Of a DNA stretch of 64,000 nt, positions 53,593 through 62,858 are shown piece after piece. The stretch's first letter is position 1. The number at the start of each line of letters is the position of its first letter. The translations under genes and the position numbers were made by a program. The stretch is taken from the NCBI RefSeq assembly GCF_001282115.1, contig NZ_LJBR01000154.1, positions 1 through 64,000 on the forward strand. Reading direction: 5' to 3'. The DNA comes from Streptomyces sp. NRRL B-24085 (GTDB lineage Bacteria > Actinomycetota > Actinomycetes > Streptomycetales > Streptomycetaceae). Below the pieces are notes generated by a model. It was not told the DNA's origin and did not search any database. It saw nothing but the letters and a program-made list of their open reading frames with translations.

Positions 53593-53919
53593 ATGGCGGA
53601 CACCGACTGGAGTGAAAAGGGGCTGTGCCGGACCGCGGACCCCGACGACCTGTTCGTTGAGGGCGCTGCGCAGAACCGTGCCAAGGCACTGTGCAGCGGC
53701 TGCAGCGTGCGGACCGAGTGTCTCGCCTATGCCCTGGACCAGCGCATCGAGTTCGGCATATGGGGAGGAATGACCGAACGCGAGCGCCGGGCCCTGCTGC
53801 GGCGCCGTCCCACGGTCACCTCCTGGCGCCGCCTGCTCGCGACGGCTCGCGAGGCACACGAGCGCAACAACAACACCGTGACCGCGGTCCCTGGGAGACC
53901 GTCTCATTTGGCCAGTTGA
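53593..53919 (+). CDS. WhiB-family Fe-S regulator, WblA-like
   Basis: 108 residues. Four cysteines for a [4Fe-4S] cluster lie at C12, C34, C37 and C43. The G(V/I)WGG turn is FGIWGGM at 55-60. The segment TERERRALLRRRPTVTSWRR matches my memory of WblA, a WhiB4-type regulator of development and antibiotic production. The C-terminal tail differs. WblA is normally a single conserved gene, so this may be a paralogue. WhiB proteins bind the housekeeping sigma factor. A small conserved gene follows. Confidence 0.82.
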   Translation: MADTDWSEKGLCRTADPDDLFVEGAAQNRAKALCSGCSVRTECLAYALDQRIEFGIWGGMTERERRALLRRRPTVTSWRRLLATAREAHERNNNTVTAVPGRPSHLAS

Positions 53920-54011
53920 CGGGGCTGTGAGCAGGGGGACTGACAGAGCGGCTCGGCTGTGCCGTCGTCGACCTGACCCGGGACGGTCAGGTCGCCGCCG
54001 ATAATTCGCCC

Positions 54012-54332
54012 ATGAGACCAGAAGTGCAGGCGTTTGTTGCTCACGGCCCGCTCCCCGACTGTGACGCCGACGAGGAGGAGATCGACGGTCGTGTCCGTCA
54101 ACTTGAGGCGATAGCCCGGCCGGTCACGTCCGAGGAGGCCAATGCCCTGGCCGCCTGCTTCGGTCCGGACGACTGCTACGGGGTCGCCTGGACGCTGCTG
54201 CACCTGATCGAAACGGCCCCCGGACCCGTGCCCTCAGTTGCCCAACCCGCCCCGGACGCCGGCGAATGGCAGCGCACTCTTTGGGCGCGATGGGGAGGCG
54301 GAGCGGGCCACGAGGACAACTCGCCGCAGTAG
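54012..54332 (+). CDS. Small hypothetical protein, 106 aa
   Basis: Begins MRPEVQAFVAHGPLPDCDAD and contains LAACFGPDDCYGVAWTLLHL with two cysteines. I recall similar small proteins in Streptomyces without known function. Soluble; no signal peptide. It follows the WblA-like gene by 92 bp on the same strand. Confidence 0.6.
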   Translation: MRPEVQAFVAHGPLPDCDADEEEIDGRVRQLEAIARPVTSEEANALAACFGPDDCYGVAWTLLHLIETAPGPVPSVAQPAPDAGEWQRTLWARWGGGAGHEDNSPQ

Positions 54333-54377
54333 CAGAGCGAGACGTCGACACAGGTGGAACTGGGGGTGTCACGGGCG

Positions 54378-55964
54378 TCAGGGGTGTCCTCCGCAACCGC
54401 AACCTGTCATCACCGCTCCCTCCTCGGGCGGCGGGGTCTGTGCGGCGGCCTCTTCCACCGCCGCGAGCAGCCGGCGGCGTTCCTCCGGCGGAATCCACCT
54501 GCCGTCGACGACCACGCCGTGGATGCGGCGGGTGTTGCGGATGTCGCGCAGCGGATCGGCGTCGAGGACGAGCAGATCAGCGGCCTGGCCGCGGGCCACG
54601 GAGCCGACGGCGGTCAGGCCGAGGGTGTCGGCCGCGTCCCGCGTCGCCGCGCGCAGAGCTTCCGCCGGGGTGAGGCCGGCAGCGACGAGGAGCGCCAGCT
54701 CGTCGTGGAGGGCGAAGCCCGGGACGAGGTATCCCGTGCCGGTGTCGGTGCCCGCCGCCAGCCGCACACCCGCGCCGTGCAACTCGCTCACCAGCCGCAG
54801 CCGGTGCGCGAAGATCCGGCGGATCTGCCGTCGCTGCTCGGGAGTGCGCCCACCGGTCAGGGCCGAGAGCTGGTCCGGCCAGCTCTCCACCTGCCAGGCA
54901 GGCAGGTACTTCCATTCCTCGTCCCGGGCCGGGACCTCGTCGGGCAGCTCCAGCGTGCGATGCACACTGAGCGTGGGGACGACGGCTGTCCCCTCACCCG
55001 CAAGACTCCGGAAGAGGGCGTCCGTCCGGTCCTGGTCGTATCCGCGCACCGCCCGCCATTCGAGGGGATGCACCTGCTGGAACCAACTGTGGTACCGGGA
55101 CAGGCTGCTGGGGTCGCGCGGATCGATTCGTACGGCGGCCAGACGGCGCCGTATCTCCTTCTCGTGCCGTGAGGTGGCCAGGAGCAGCGCGTGCAGGTGC
55201 TCGATGCTGCGGTGGCCGGTGGCGCCGGCCTCCGCGATCCGCACCGTGTCGGGGCAGTGCCCGAGGTGGGGAATGCCCTGGCGCCGGGCCTCGTCCGCGA
55301 TGGCGAAGTACGACTCGCGGGACAAGCGGGAGTACACCTTGACGAAGTCGGCGCCCTCGCGCTTGACCCGCCGTACGGCCCGCCGGGCCTCTGCGGCGTC
55401 GCGCACTTCGATGGTCGGGCCCACGTCGGCCGCCCACAGTGAGGGCGTGCCGTCGACGATGGGGCTGCCGACCACCCAGCGGGGGCCGAGCAGTGCACCG
55501 CTGCGGATCTTCTCCCGCCACTCGTGGTGGACCGGCTGACCCCGCATCTCCCGGACCGTGGTGACGCCGGCGAGGGCGTACAGCGGCGGAACCACTGTCT
55601 CCGGGCCGTCGCTGTGGGTGTGCGCCTCGATCAGTCCCGGGATCAGGTACTTGCCGGTCAGGTCGACCGTACGGGTGCCAGGGCGGAGCCGTGTGCGTGC
55701 GCTCGGGGCGAGTCCGGTGATGCGGCCTCCCTCGACGACGACCGTCATGTCGGGGGCCGGAGGTCCTCCCGACCCGTCGACCACGGTGACGTGTGTGAGC
55801 GCCAACGGGCCGGTGCCCGCGCCGGTTTCCCCCCTCGTCCGGGCCGCGCGTGCCGTGTCGGCGGAAGCCGTGCTCGGCAGTGCCGTACCCGTCATGGCGA
55901 CGGCCCCGACCAGGAACCCTCGTCGGGCCATGCCGTGAGATGCCCCAACTGCTGCTTCGGACAT
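54378..55964 (-). CDS. Tat-exported amidohydrolase-family protein
   Basis: 528 residues from ATG 55964, preceded by AGGAGGGG. The N-terminus (ARRGFLVGAVAMTG) has a twin-arginine motif. The TIM-barrel amidohydrolase core includes HxH (IEAHTHSDG), a likely carbamylated Lys (DFVKVYSRLS), His in LGHCPDT and HRSIEHLH and Asp in AAGTDTGTG. It looks like an imidazolonepropionase/prolidase-like exported hydrolase. A Cys-rich tail (TGCGCGGHP) ends the protein. Confidence 0.85.
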   Translation of the reverse strand: MSEAAVGASHGMARRGFLVGAVAMTGTALPSTASADTARAARTRGETGAGTGPLALTHVTVVDGSGGPPAPDMTVVVEGGRITGLAPSARTRLRPGTRTVDLTGKYLIPGLIEAHTHSDGPETVVPPLYALAGVTTVREMRGQPVHHEWREKIRSGALLGPRWVVGSPIVDGTPSLWAADVGPTIEVRDAAEARRAVRRVKREGADFVKVYSRLSRESYFAIADEARRQGIPHLGHCPDTVRIAEAGATGHRSIEHLHALLLATSRHEKEIRRRLAAVRIDPRDPSSLSRYHSWFQQVHPLEWRAVRGYDQDRTDALFRSLAGEGTAVVPTLSVHRTLELPDEVPARDEEWKYLPAWQVESWPDQLSALTGGRTPEQRRQIRRIFAHRLRLVSELHGAGVRLAAGTDTGTGYLVPGFALHDELALLVAAGLTPAEALRAATRDAADTLGLTAVGSVARGQAADLLVLDADPLRDIRNTRRIHGVVVDGRWIPPEERRRLLAAVEEAAAQTPPPEEGAVMTGCGCGGHP

Positions 55965-56119
55965 GCCTTTTCCCCTCCTGCTGGTGAATCCGTCGAACGT
56001 GTCCGCCGACCCCACGACTCTGGCGGACAGGGGGCGACAGGACAGTGCGGCCAGACCGTGCATATGGAGGTGTTGCTGGGACCACCGGGCACCGGCGCTG
56101 GGGGGGACCGTGCCTTCTG

Positions 56120-56407
56120 CTACAGAGGGGGACTGGTGAGGTCGATCCAAATCCACGGGGCGCGGTGCCAGGAGCGAACCTCACCTACGACCAGCTCGAT
56201 CGTGCTGCCCACCGCCGGTAGCTCCTGAGCCAACTGACGCACTCCCGGCTCTCCGCCGCGACGGATGACGTCCAATGACGCGCCGACCGGCTCGAAGCCC
56301 TGGATCTTCGCGGTGACACCCCAGGGCTGGTGACTGGTGATCGTGGCGTGGACGTGTTCACCAGGGCGGAGGTCGCTGAGGGGACGGGCCGGGGGGTCTG
56401 CGGTCAC
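56120..56407 (-). CDS. Small S1-like RNA-binding protein
   Basis: 95 residues from a GTG at 56407 with AAGGA before it. It contains a single S1/OB-like domain (LRPGEHVHATITSHQPWGVT then AKIQGFEPVGASLDVI), likely RNA-binding. The longer antisense-style frame to 57562 is not a gene. The start could also be upstream. It is divergent from the lipoprotein gene, with a 245-bp gap. Confidence 0.6.
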   Translation of the reverse strand: MTADPPARPLSDLRPGEHVHATITSHQPWGVTAKIQGFEPVGASLDVIRRGGEPGVRQLAQELPAVGSTIELVVGEVRSWHRAPWIWIDLTSPPL

Positions 56408-56652
56408 GCGGTGGTCCTTCTTCGTCGGTTCTGGGGATCCGAGGGGGACGGCGTTCGTGAAAGCGTAGTTGACCAAGGAGCACCGAGCTGGATGGCAGTG
56501 AGCGGCGGCCACCTGCCTAGGCGTCCGCTGGGCTGCCGGAGGTATGCGCCCCCTCCCTGTGACAGAATTGAACATGTTCAACGCGTCTGACAAGGTATCT
56601 CCCTGACCCACTGCTGTCGGCTGGCCATGTGGGCTGAGGGCGGGAGGTCCTG

Positions 56653-57159
56653 ATGGCGGGCGGAAGCAGGCTGCGTGTGTGCGGGGCACACCTCGGTGGC
56701 TTGATGGTGGTGTTGGCTGCCCTGATGGGCTGCGCCGGTCCATATCAGTACTACGGCGGAACAGGGATACACGACGCCACGACCGCCGAAGTCGCTGGGG
56801 GCTGGGAGAACATCGAGGGGACCCGAGTGATGCTTCAGCAGGACGGAACGGCTCTTCTCGAAAAGCTCGACGGTCAGGACTTCGACTTCGAGGACGGCTG
56901 GCGCCTGTCCGGTACGGGAACCTGGCAACTGACTGACGAGGAGGACGGACAGGTCGTCCGGCTCGCACTGACAGCCCGGACCCGAGTGGAGAGCCGTTCC
57001 CCCACGACGGCTGACACCTCGGCCCCTGAACCTCCCTCGACATACGTGTGGTCCTTCTACGTGGACCGCGACCAGCACGACGAGGTGAAGCTGTTCTTCT
57101 TCTACGGCGATCCCGATGCGGGGAACACATACGCGATGACGCGCGAGACAGGCACATAG
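56653..57159 (+). CDS. Lipoprotein of unknown function
   Basis: 168 residues. The lipobox is LAALMGCAG with the lipidated Cys near residue 27. The mature part has a beta-rich pattern (VMLQQDGTALLEKLDGQDFD, GTGTWQLTDEEDG), as in small extracellular lipoproteins. GGGAGG lies before the ATG. Function unknown. Confidence 0.75.
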   Translation: MAGGSRLRVCGAHLGGLMVVLAALMGCAGPYQYYGGTGIHDATTAEVAGGWENIEGTRVMLQQDGTALLEKLDGQDFDFEDGWRLSGTGTWQLTDEEDGQVVRLALTARTRVESRSPTTADTSAPEPPSTYVWSFYVDRDQHDEVKLFFFYGDPDAGNTYAMTRETGT

Positions 57160-57270
57160 CCGTTCGATGATCGCTGGGGCCGGGCCGGCACAGGCCCTTG
57201 GTAGCGGACCGTACCCTCCAGGTTGGGACCTCTGGTACGAGGCAGCGGGTTGAGGGAGAGGCTGGGGCCA

Positions 57271-58545
57271 CTACTTGGTGCCGACCGTGCGCAGTGTGGC
57301 GAGCACCAGTGCCCGGGTCACGGTGACGATGTCGCTCACGCGGATCTGTTCCTTCGGACCGTGGGCGAGGCGTACGTCGCCGGGGCCGTACTGCAGCGTG
57401 GGGATGCCCGCCCCGGAGTACAGTCGCAGGTCGCTGCCGTACGGGGCGCCCTTCTCGGAAGGTCGCGGGCCGCCGGTGACGTCGGCGTGCGCGTCGGCGA
57501 CCTGGGCGGCGAGCGGATGCCCGGCCGGCAGCCGTCCGCTGGCGAACTGTCCGCCGGGCCACGTCACCGTGGCGGGGTGGGAGCGCAGCCAGGGGTCAGC
57601 CGCGCAGGCTTCGGCCACGCACGCCTCCAGTTCGGTGCGTGCCCGGGCCGGATCCTCGCCCAGCTTCACGCCCATTCTTCCCTCGGCCACCAGGAGGTCG
57701 GGCACGCTGCTGGCCCAGTCGCCGGAATGGACCGTTCCCACGGACAGCGGGTAGGGGATGGGGTATTCGGACATGAGCGGGTCGGCGCCGACGTTGCGGC
57801 GGGCTTCCAGACGGGCGAGCGCGCGGTGGATGGGCAGATATGCGTCGATGGCGCTCACCCCCACGTATCTGGTGCTGCCGTGGGTGGCGCGGCCGGGTAC
57901 TTGGATGCGAAAGGTCAAGGCGCCGGCGTTCGCAGTCATGACCGCACCGCTGGTCGGTTCGGTGATGATGCAGGCGTCGCCGGTGTGGCCGCGTTGGAGG
58001 GTGCCGAACGCGCCGAGCCCTCCGTCCTCTTCGCTGACCACGAAATGCGCGGACACCTGGCCGCGCAACCTTGCGCCCGCCTCCCGTATCGCGGCCAGGG
58101 CGGCGAGTATCGCCACCACACCCGCCTTCATGTCGCACGCTCCTCGTGCGTGCACCACGTCCCCGGTAATCCGCGGGCGGAAGGGGTCGCCGTCCCAACG
58201 CGACAGGTCTCCGGAAGGGACGACGTCGACGTGCCCCTGGAGGATCAGGCTCGGCCCGTCGCCCCGGGGTACCGTGCCGCCCACCAGGCCCCACGCCTCG
58301 GTGCGCGGGGCCTCGCTGCCGGGAAAACGGGGATGGTCACGCAGCTCGGGCAGGTTCATGGACCACAGGTCGACATCGAGGTCCATCCGCTTCAGGTGCC
58401 GGGCAAGGACGTGCTGAACCTCGGACTCCGCGGCGCTTCCCGTCACGCTCGGAACAGCAAGGAGTTCCAGCAGCAACCGGGCGATGGCCGCCTCGTCGAC
58501 CGCGGCCAGAGCCGAGGCTTCCACATCGCTCAGGCTTGCTGTCAT
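57271..58545 (-). CDS. M20-family deacetylase/peptidase (ArgE/DapE-like)
   Basis: 424 residues from ATG 58545. Metal and catalytic residues are visible: GHVDVVP, ACDMKAG, SEEDGG, and a C-terminal LAHGPKEQI His. A lid-type dimerisation domain is inserted near residues 185-300 (GRATHGSTRYVG). It resembles acetylornithine deacetylase/succinyl-diaminopimelate desuccinylase-type enzymes; the substrate is unknown. It is divergent from an Lrp-type regulator that probably controls it. Confidence 0.85.
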   Translation of the reverse strand: MTASLSDVEASALAAVDEAAIARLLLELLAVPSVTGSAAESEVQHVLARHLKRMDLDVDLWSMNLPELRDHPRFPGSEAPRTEAWGLVGGTVPRGDGPSLILQGHVDVVPSGDLSRWDGDPFRPRITGDVVHARGACDMKAGVVAILAALAAIREAGARLRGQVSAHFVVSEEDGGLGAFGTLQRGHTGDACIITEPTSGAVMTANAGALTFRIQVPGRATHGSTRYVGVSAIDAYLPIHRALARLEARRNVGADPLMSEYPIPYPLSVGTVHSGDWASSVPDLLVAEGRMGVKLGEDPARARTELEACVAEACAADPWLRSHPATVTWPGGQFASGRLPAGHPLAAQVADAHADVTGGPRPSEKGAPYGSDLRLYSGAGIPTLQYGPGDVRLAHGPKEQIRVSDIVTVTRALVLATLRTVGTK

Positions 58546-58609
58546 CTCACCACTGCTCCCAGCACGTGACATCAGGACAAGCCGGAGACTATGGTCGACG
58601 GAGAACGCA

Positions 58610-58626
58610 AGCAATCGCCATTTGCT
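58610..58626. promoter_or_regulatory. Inverted repeat in the M20/Lrp divergent gap
   Basis: AGCAATCGCCATTTGCT contains AGCAA inverted against TTGCT in an AT-rich stretch between the divergent starts. It is a likely Lrp-type binding site. Confidence 0.45.
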
Positions 58627-58715
58627 GCTGTCTACTGTCGTTTTCTTGCAATGTGAGCGGTCGTGTGGCCGTTTCTTGCGCGGGCGCCGCAGGTTCCGAC
58701 GTCTGGAGTGAGGGC

Positions 58716-59153
58716 ATGGACGCCATCGATCAAGCGATCATCCGGCACGTGCTGCGCGACGCGCGGGCGACATACGCAGAGATCGGCAAGGCGTCCGGGC
58801 TGTCCGCGCCCGCTGCCAAGCGGCGTCTGGACCGCCTCGTGGCCACCGGAGCGATCCGCGGCTTCACCGCTCTCGTCGATCCTCAGGCGTTGGCCTGGCA
58901 TACCGAGGCTTTCGTCGAGGTCTACTGCACCGGCAATCCCACCCCCGCCGAACTGCGCCAAGCCCTGGAGGCCATCCCCGAGGTCATCGAGGCCTGTACC
59001 GTCTCGGGCGCCGCCGACGCAGTCGTCCATATGCTCGCCAAGGACATCCCCCACCTGGAACAGGCCATCCAACGCGTGCGCGCCACCGCTCCTGTGGAGC
59101 GGACCGAGAGCGCCATCGTGCTCTCCCGGCTGCTGAACCGGCCTCGCGTGTGA
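58716..59153 (+). CDS. Lrp/AsnC-family regulator
   Basis: 145 residues from ATG 58716 with GGAGTGAGGGC before it. The N-terminal helix-turn-helix is TYAEIGKASGLSAPAAKRRL; the C-terminal RAM domain (AFVEVYCTGNPTPAELRQAL ... VSGAADAVVHMLAKD) senses small molecules, typically amino acids. It is divergent from the M20 peptidase gene. Confidence 0.88.
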   Translation: MDAIDQAIIRHVLRDARATYAEIGKASGLSAPAAKRRLDRLVATGAIRGFTALVDPQALAWHTEAFVEVYCTGNPTPAELRQALEAIPEVIEACTVSGAADAVVHMLAKDIPHLEQAIQRVRATAPVERTESAIVLSRLLNRPRV

Positions 59154-59180
59154 TCGACACCTTCGGCTGCTGGGCGAGGG

Positions 59181-59990
59181 TCAGTGTGGTGCCGGCCGGG
59201 CAGTCGTCGATGGTCCGGTGGTGAGTCGGTCTGCGGGCACTCGCTCGATGCGGGTCCAGCCCTTCCAGCCACGTTCCTGCAGTACTGCCAGCACGTGTTC
59301 GGCGCCCGGCGCCCACTCGAGCACGGTGGAGTCCATCAAGGCGACGAATTGGTCGTCGAAGCCTTCGTCGCCCACCTCGCCGGCCTCCACGGCGCGGATC
59401 ATCAGGCGCTCCAGGACGTCGGCGAGTCCCACGATCCGGGGATCGCCGGGCAGCCAGTCGAGGTCCCCGGTGAAGAAGCCGTAGAGTGCCACCATGTCGG
59501 GGTCGTTCAACTCCTCGTGCTTCTTGGCGATCACTGAGTCGATCAAGTCCGGCACCTGTGCGGCGATCATGATCCAGGCGTCCCGCTCCAGCTCGATGTA
59601 CGGCTCCACGACGCCGAGACCGCGCAGGCGGTCGAGGTAGTCCACGACACTCTGCGGGAGCGCGAGGTGCTCTCCGGCGGCGAGCCGGGCGAGCCGCCTG
59701 CGGGTGTCCTGCAACCGCCTTATCTCGGTGCGCAGTTGCTTGTCGATCTCCCGGACGCCGCTGAGGAAGTCGTCCGGGCCGGCGTCGAGGAGTTCCTGCA
59801 CCCTGGCCAGCGGCACACCGGCGTCGGCCAGGGTGCGGATCCGGATCAGTCGCACGACCGCGGTGGAATCGTAGGTGCGGTACCCGGACCGGTCGCGCCG
59901 GGGTTCGGGCAGCAGTCCGATCTTGTGGTAGTGGCGTACCGCCCGTACCGTCACCCCGGCGTACGTCGCCAACTGACTGATGGTGAGCAT
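59181..59990 (-). CDS. MerR-family regulator of the ABC exporter
   Basis: 269 residues. The winged helix (LTISQLATYAGVTVRAVRHY) is followed by a coiled-coil and a C-terminal domain of the TipA-antibiotic-binding type is not clear; the region (ELERDAWIMIAAQVPDL) is helical. It lies 14 bp after the permease gene in the same direction and is probably in the same operon. The MerR promoter at 61639 lies at the head of the operon. Confidence 0.82.
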   Translation of the reverse strand: MLTISQLATYAGVTVRAVRHYHKIGLLPEPRRDRSGYRTYDSTAVVRLIRIRTLADAGVPLARVQELLDAGPDDFLSGVREIDKQLRTEIRRLQDTRRRLARLAAGEHLALPQSVVDYLDRLRGLGVVEPYIELERDAWIMIAAQVPDLIDSVIAKKHEELNDPDMVALYGFFTGDLDWLPGDPRIVGLADVLERLMIRAVEAGEVGDEGFDDQFVALMDSTVLEWAPGAEHVLAVLQERGWKGWTRIERVPADRLTTGPSTTARPAPH

Positions 59991-60004
59991 GGGCCCAGCC
60001 TGCC

Positions 60005-60766
60005 TCAGGCGATCTTCCGGCGGTAGGCGGTCATGGCGAAGGCGTACGCCACGACGAGGATGCCCACGCACCACGCGAGCGCGGTCCAGATGTCGTCGCC
60101 GACCGGTTGCCCCGTGAACAGGGCACGGATCGTGTTGACGATCGACGTCACCGGCTGGTGCTCGGCGAACCAGCGCACCGGGCCGGGCATCGTCCTCGTG
60201 GGCACGAACGCCGAGCTGACGAACGGCAGGAAGATGAGCGGGTAGGCGAACGCACCGGCCCCCTCCACCGAGGACGCGGACAGACCGGGGATCACGGCGA
60301 GCCAGGTCAGCGCCAGGGTGAACAGCAGCAGTATGCCGGTGACGGCGAGCCACGCCGACACTCCTGCTCCCGAGCGGAAGCCCATGAGCACCGCGACGGC
60401 CACGACGAGCACGAGTGCGATCAGGTTGGCGACCAGAGAGGTGACGACATGGGCCCACAGCACCCCCGACCGCGCGATCGGCATGGACTGGAACCGCTCG
60501 AAGATCCCGCTCTTCACGTCGGTGAACAGCCGGTACGCGGTATAGGAGATGCCCGATGCGATCGTCATGAGCAGGATGCCGGGCAGCATGTAGTTCACGT
60601 ACGGAACCGACCCGGTGTCAATGGCGCCGCCGAAGACGTAGACGAACATCAGCATCATGGCGACCGGTGTGATGGCGGTCGTGATGATGGTGTCCATGCT
60701 GCGTGTGACGTGGCGCAGGGTCCGCCCCGTGAGCGCGGCAGTGTCGGTGAAGAAGTACGAGCTCAT
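60005..60766 (-). CDS. ABC-2 type exporter permease
   Basis: 253 residues with six membrane helices and the ABC-2 signature in NYMLPGILLMTIASGISYTA. Its start overlaps the ATPase stop (ATGA). It is the membrane half of a DrrAB-like drug exporter; the substrate is unknown. Confidence 0.85.
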   Translation of the reverse strand: MSSYFFTDTAALTGRTLRHVTRSMDTIITTAITPVAMMLMFVYVFGGAIDTGSVPYVNYMLPGILLMTIASGISYTAYRLFTDVKSGIFERFQSMPIARSGVLWAHVVTSLVANLIALVLVVAVAVLMGFRSGAGVSAWLAVTGILLLFTLALTWLAVIPGLSASSVEGAGAFAYPLIFLPFVSSAFVPTRTMPGPVRWFAEHQPVTSIVNTIRALFTGQPVGDDIWTALAWCVGILVVAYAFAMTAYRRKIA

Positions 60767-61575
60767 TCCTGGCCCCCGGTGGTCGTGGTGACGGCGTCGC
60801 CCTGGTCGCCGCCGATGACCGCGAGGAAGATCTCCTCCAGCGTCGGCTGCTTCTCGACGTACTCGGCCTTGGCCGGCGGGAAGAGCTGCTTGAGTTCGGT
60901 AAGGGTGCCGTTCACGATGATCCGCCCCTGGTGGAGGATGGCGATCCGGTCGGCCAGGTGCTCGGCCTCCTCCAGGTACTGCGTGGTGAGCAGCACCGTC
61001 GTGCCATGACCGGCGAGTTCCTTTACCGCCTCCCACACCTCGATGCGCGCCTCCGGGTCGAGTCCGGCCGTCGGCTCGTCCAGGAAGATCACCGGCGAGT
61101 CTCCGATGAGGCTCATGGCGATGTCCAGGCGGCGGCGCATCCCGCCCGAGTACGTGGACACGCGTCGCCCTCCGGCCTCGCTCAGCGAGAAACGCCTCAG
61201 CAGGTCGTCCGCGATCGTGCCCGGGTCTTCGAGGTGACGCAGTCTGGCGACCAGGACGAGGTTCTCCCGACCGCTGAGCATCTCGTCGACGGCCGCGAAC
61301 TGCCCGGTGAGACTGATGGACTCCCGCACGCGCGCGGGTTGTGCCGCGACGTCGAAGCCGTTCACGCTCGCCGTGCCCGCGTCGGCCTTCAGGAGCGTGG
61401 CGAGGATCCGCACGGTGGTGGTCTTGCCCGCCCCGTTGGAGCCGAGCAGGGCGAAGATGCTGCCCGGCGCCACGTCGAAGTCCACGCCGCGCAGCACGTC
61501 GAGCTTCCCGTACGACTTCCGCAGCCCCCGCACGCGCATCGCCGGACCGGCGATCGTCTGGGCCGTCATGGTCAT
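60763..61575 (-). CDS. ABC exporter ATP-binding protein, DrrA-like
   Basis: 270 residues. Walker A GSNGAGKTTT, signature YSGGMRRRLDIAM, Walker B VIFLDEPTAGLDP and the H-loop in TTVLLTTQYLEEAEH are all intact. The C-terminal extension (KAEYVEKQPTLEEIFLAVIG) is DrrA-like. ATG 61575 is preceded by AAGGAG. It forms an operon with the permease and MerR genes, and the MerR-type promoter upstream suggests drug-induced export. Confidence 0.9.
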   Translation of the reverse strand: MTMTAQTIAGPAMRVRGLRKSYGKLDVLRGVDFDVAPGSIFALLGSNGAGKTTTVRILATLLKADAGTASVNGFDVAAQPARVRESISLTGQFAAVDEMLSGRENLVLVARLRHLEDPGTIADDLLRRFSLSEAGGRRVSTYSGGMRRRLDIAMSLIGDSPVIFLDEPTAGLDPEARIEVWEAVKELAGHGTTVLLTTQYLEEAEHLADRIAILHQGRIIVNGTLTELKQLFPPAKAEYVEKQPTLEEIFLAVIGGDQGDAVTTTTGGQE

Positions 61576-61638
61576 CTGTCTCCTTTGCGGACCTGTGCCA
61601 CGCGACTGCGAGGACACCCGTGCCGAAAGGATGGAGGG

Positions 61639-61659
61639 TTGACCCTACGTCAAGGTCAA
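61639..61659 (-). promoter_or_regulatory. MerR-type promoter/operator of the ABC exporter operon
   Basis: On the minus strand TTGACC and GGTCAA form an inverted repeat (61654-61659 with 61639-61644), the former also a -35 box. MerR regulators bind such repeats between spaced -35 and -10 boxes. A C-rich -10 could follow about 20 bp later. It lies 64 bp upstream of the ATPase start. Confidence 0.55.
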
Positions 61660-62135
61660 GCCCGCTCTGCCGGGTCCGCTTCGACCACGGCTTCCCCCTC
61701 GTGGCGCTGTTGCGGGGGCGCCCGGCACTCCGTTCCCAGCGGGGCCCGAATCCGACACCCTGGAGATCCTTCCGCGAGGAGTTCGCGGTGCTTTCGCGGA
61801 CAAATCCCGCCATGTGGCGGTGAGTTGACCGCCTCCTGCATGCTCATGCCATGAAACCGTCGAGTGACCAGGAAGGAGACGACTTGCTTCCCCGGCTTCT
61901 TGGTAGTGATCGATCCTTCGCCGCCGCCCCCGCAGCGGCCGGATGCTGGGTGCTGCGTCTGTGGGCAATTTCCCTGCTCAGATGCCTGTGAGACGGTCAC
62001 TGTCCGTGCGTAACGGAATGTCACCTCTCAGTCAGCTGTTGGCCAGTACATGACTAACTTGGTCGACCGCTGCCGGTTAGCGTTTTCCGCGCTGGACATC
62101 CCAGCAGACCGAGTGTCAACAGGGGGATTCCTTTC
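61660..62135. other. Gap between the exporter operon and a secreted-protein gene
   Basis: 476 bp. No gene is supported. The stretch near 62030-62110 is AT-richer and carries the promoter of the plus-strand secreted gene. Some open frames on the minus strand are low-quality shadows. Confidence 0.45.
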
Positions 62136-62516
62136 ATGCGTATGAAAGCCAAGGCCATCACAACGGTCGCGGCAGGCCTGCTGGCCGTCGCGGGGCTGTC
62201 CGCGCCGACCGCCGCGGCGGCAACGTCCGGCGACCGGGATGCCCGGACAGTGACGTCCGACCGGATCGCCGCCAACACGTGGGTCTACACGTGGACCAGC
62301 GCGAACATCCGCAGTTGTGCCTCCACAGCGTGCAGCATCAACTACACGGTCCCCGCCAACTACCAGCTCAGCGCCATATGCTGGGCCCACGGCCAGTGGG
62401 TGAGCCAGAACGGCGTCTCCCACGACAAGTGGGTCCTGCTCGGCTCCGGCTCGAGCTGGATCTGGGGCGGCCTGCTGAAGGGCAACGAGACGGGCAACGT
62501 ACCCAACGAATGCTGA
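62136..62516 (+). CDS. Secreted SH3-like protein
   Basis: 126 residues. Signal peptide MRMKAKAITTVAAGLLAVAG with cleavage near AAAAT. The mature part fits an SH3 domain (ANIRSCASTACSINYTVPAN, then WVLLGSGSSWIWGGLL) with four cysteines. A wall-binding role is possible. A hairpin terminator follows. Confidence 0.75.
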   Translation: MRMKAKAITTVAAGLLAVAGLSAPTAAAATSGDRDARTVTSDRIAANTWVYTWTSANIRSCASTACSINYTVPANYQLSAICWAHGQWVSQNGVSHDKWVLLGSGSSWIWGGLLKGNETGNVPNEC

Positions 62517-62618
62517 ACTCCGTTGGAACGGCGAGTAATCACCCTGCTCGGAAGCTGAACCAACAGGTGGTGCACAGGCGCGTTCCGCGACCGAAGTAGG
62601 CGACTCGTCGCTTCCCGA

Positions 62619-62667
62619 AGGCCACCAGCGAATTCCCCGTATCCGGCAGGGGATCCGCTGGTGGCCT
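62619..62667. terminator. 12-bp hairpin after the secreted SH3-like gene
   Basis: AGGCCACCAGCG (62619-62630) pairs perfectly with 62656-62667; the inner bases AATTCCCC and GGGGAT extend the stem with one mismatch. The remaining part of the 62517-62858 gap contains the next promoter. Confidence 0.7.
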
Positions 62668-62858
62668 CTTGCGTGCCAGGGGCGCGTTCGCAGCGGCTCG
62701 GGCGTCGTAGGCAGTCGTTGGAAAGGCACTCCCGTCAACACGCGCTGTCCTCACGGTGTATGGGTGTCGACCCTGCCCGAAGGGTGGAGCTCACCTGCTG
62801 CCTGCCGAAGTCGGGGCCGCCGTGACCTGTCGACGAGCGGTGACGGATCATCGAACAC

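Noticed and set aside
53126..53689. 187-residue minus-strand frame upstream of the WhiB-like gene
   Set aside because: It overlaps the WhiB-like gene and has no recognisable motif; probably a shadow of the long regulatory region.
56408..57562. N-terminal extension of the S1-like protein to 480 residues
   Set aside because: The extension is antisense to the lipoprotein gene and low complexity; the GTG at 56407 has a ribosome binding site.
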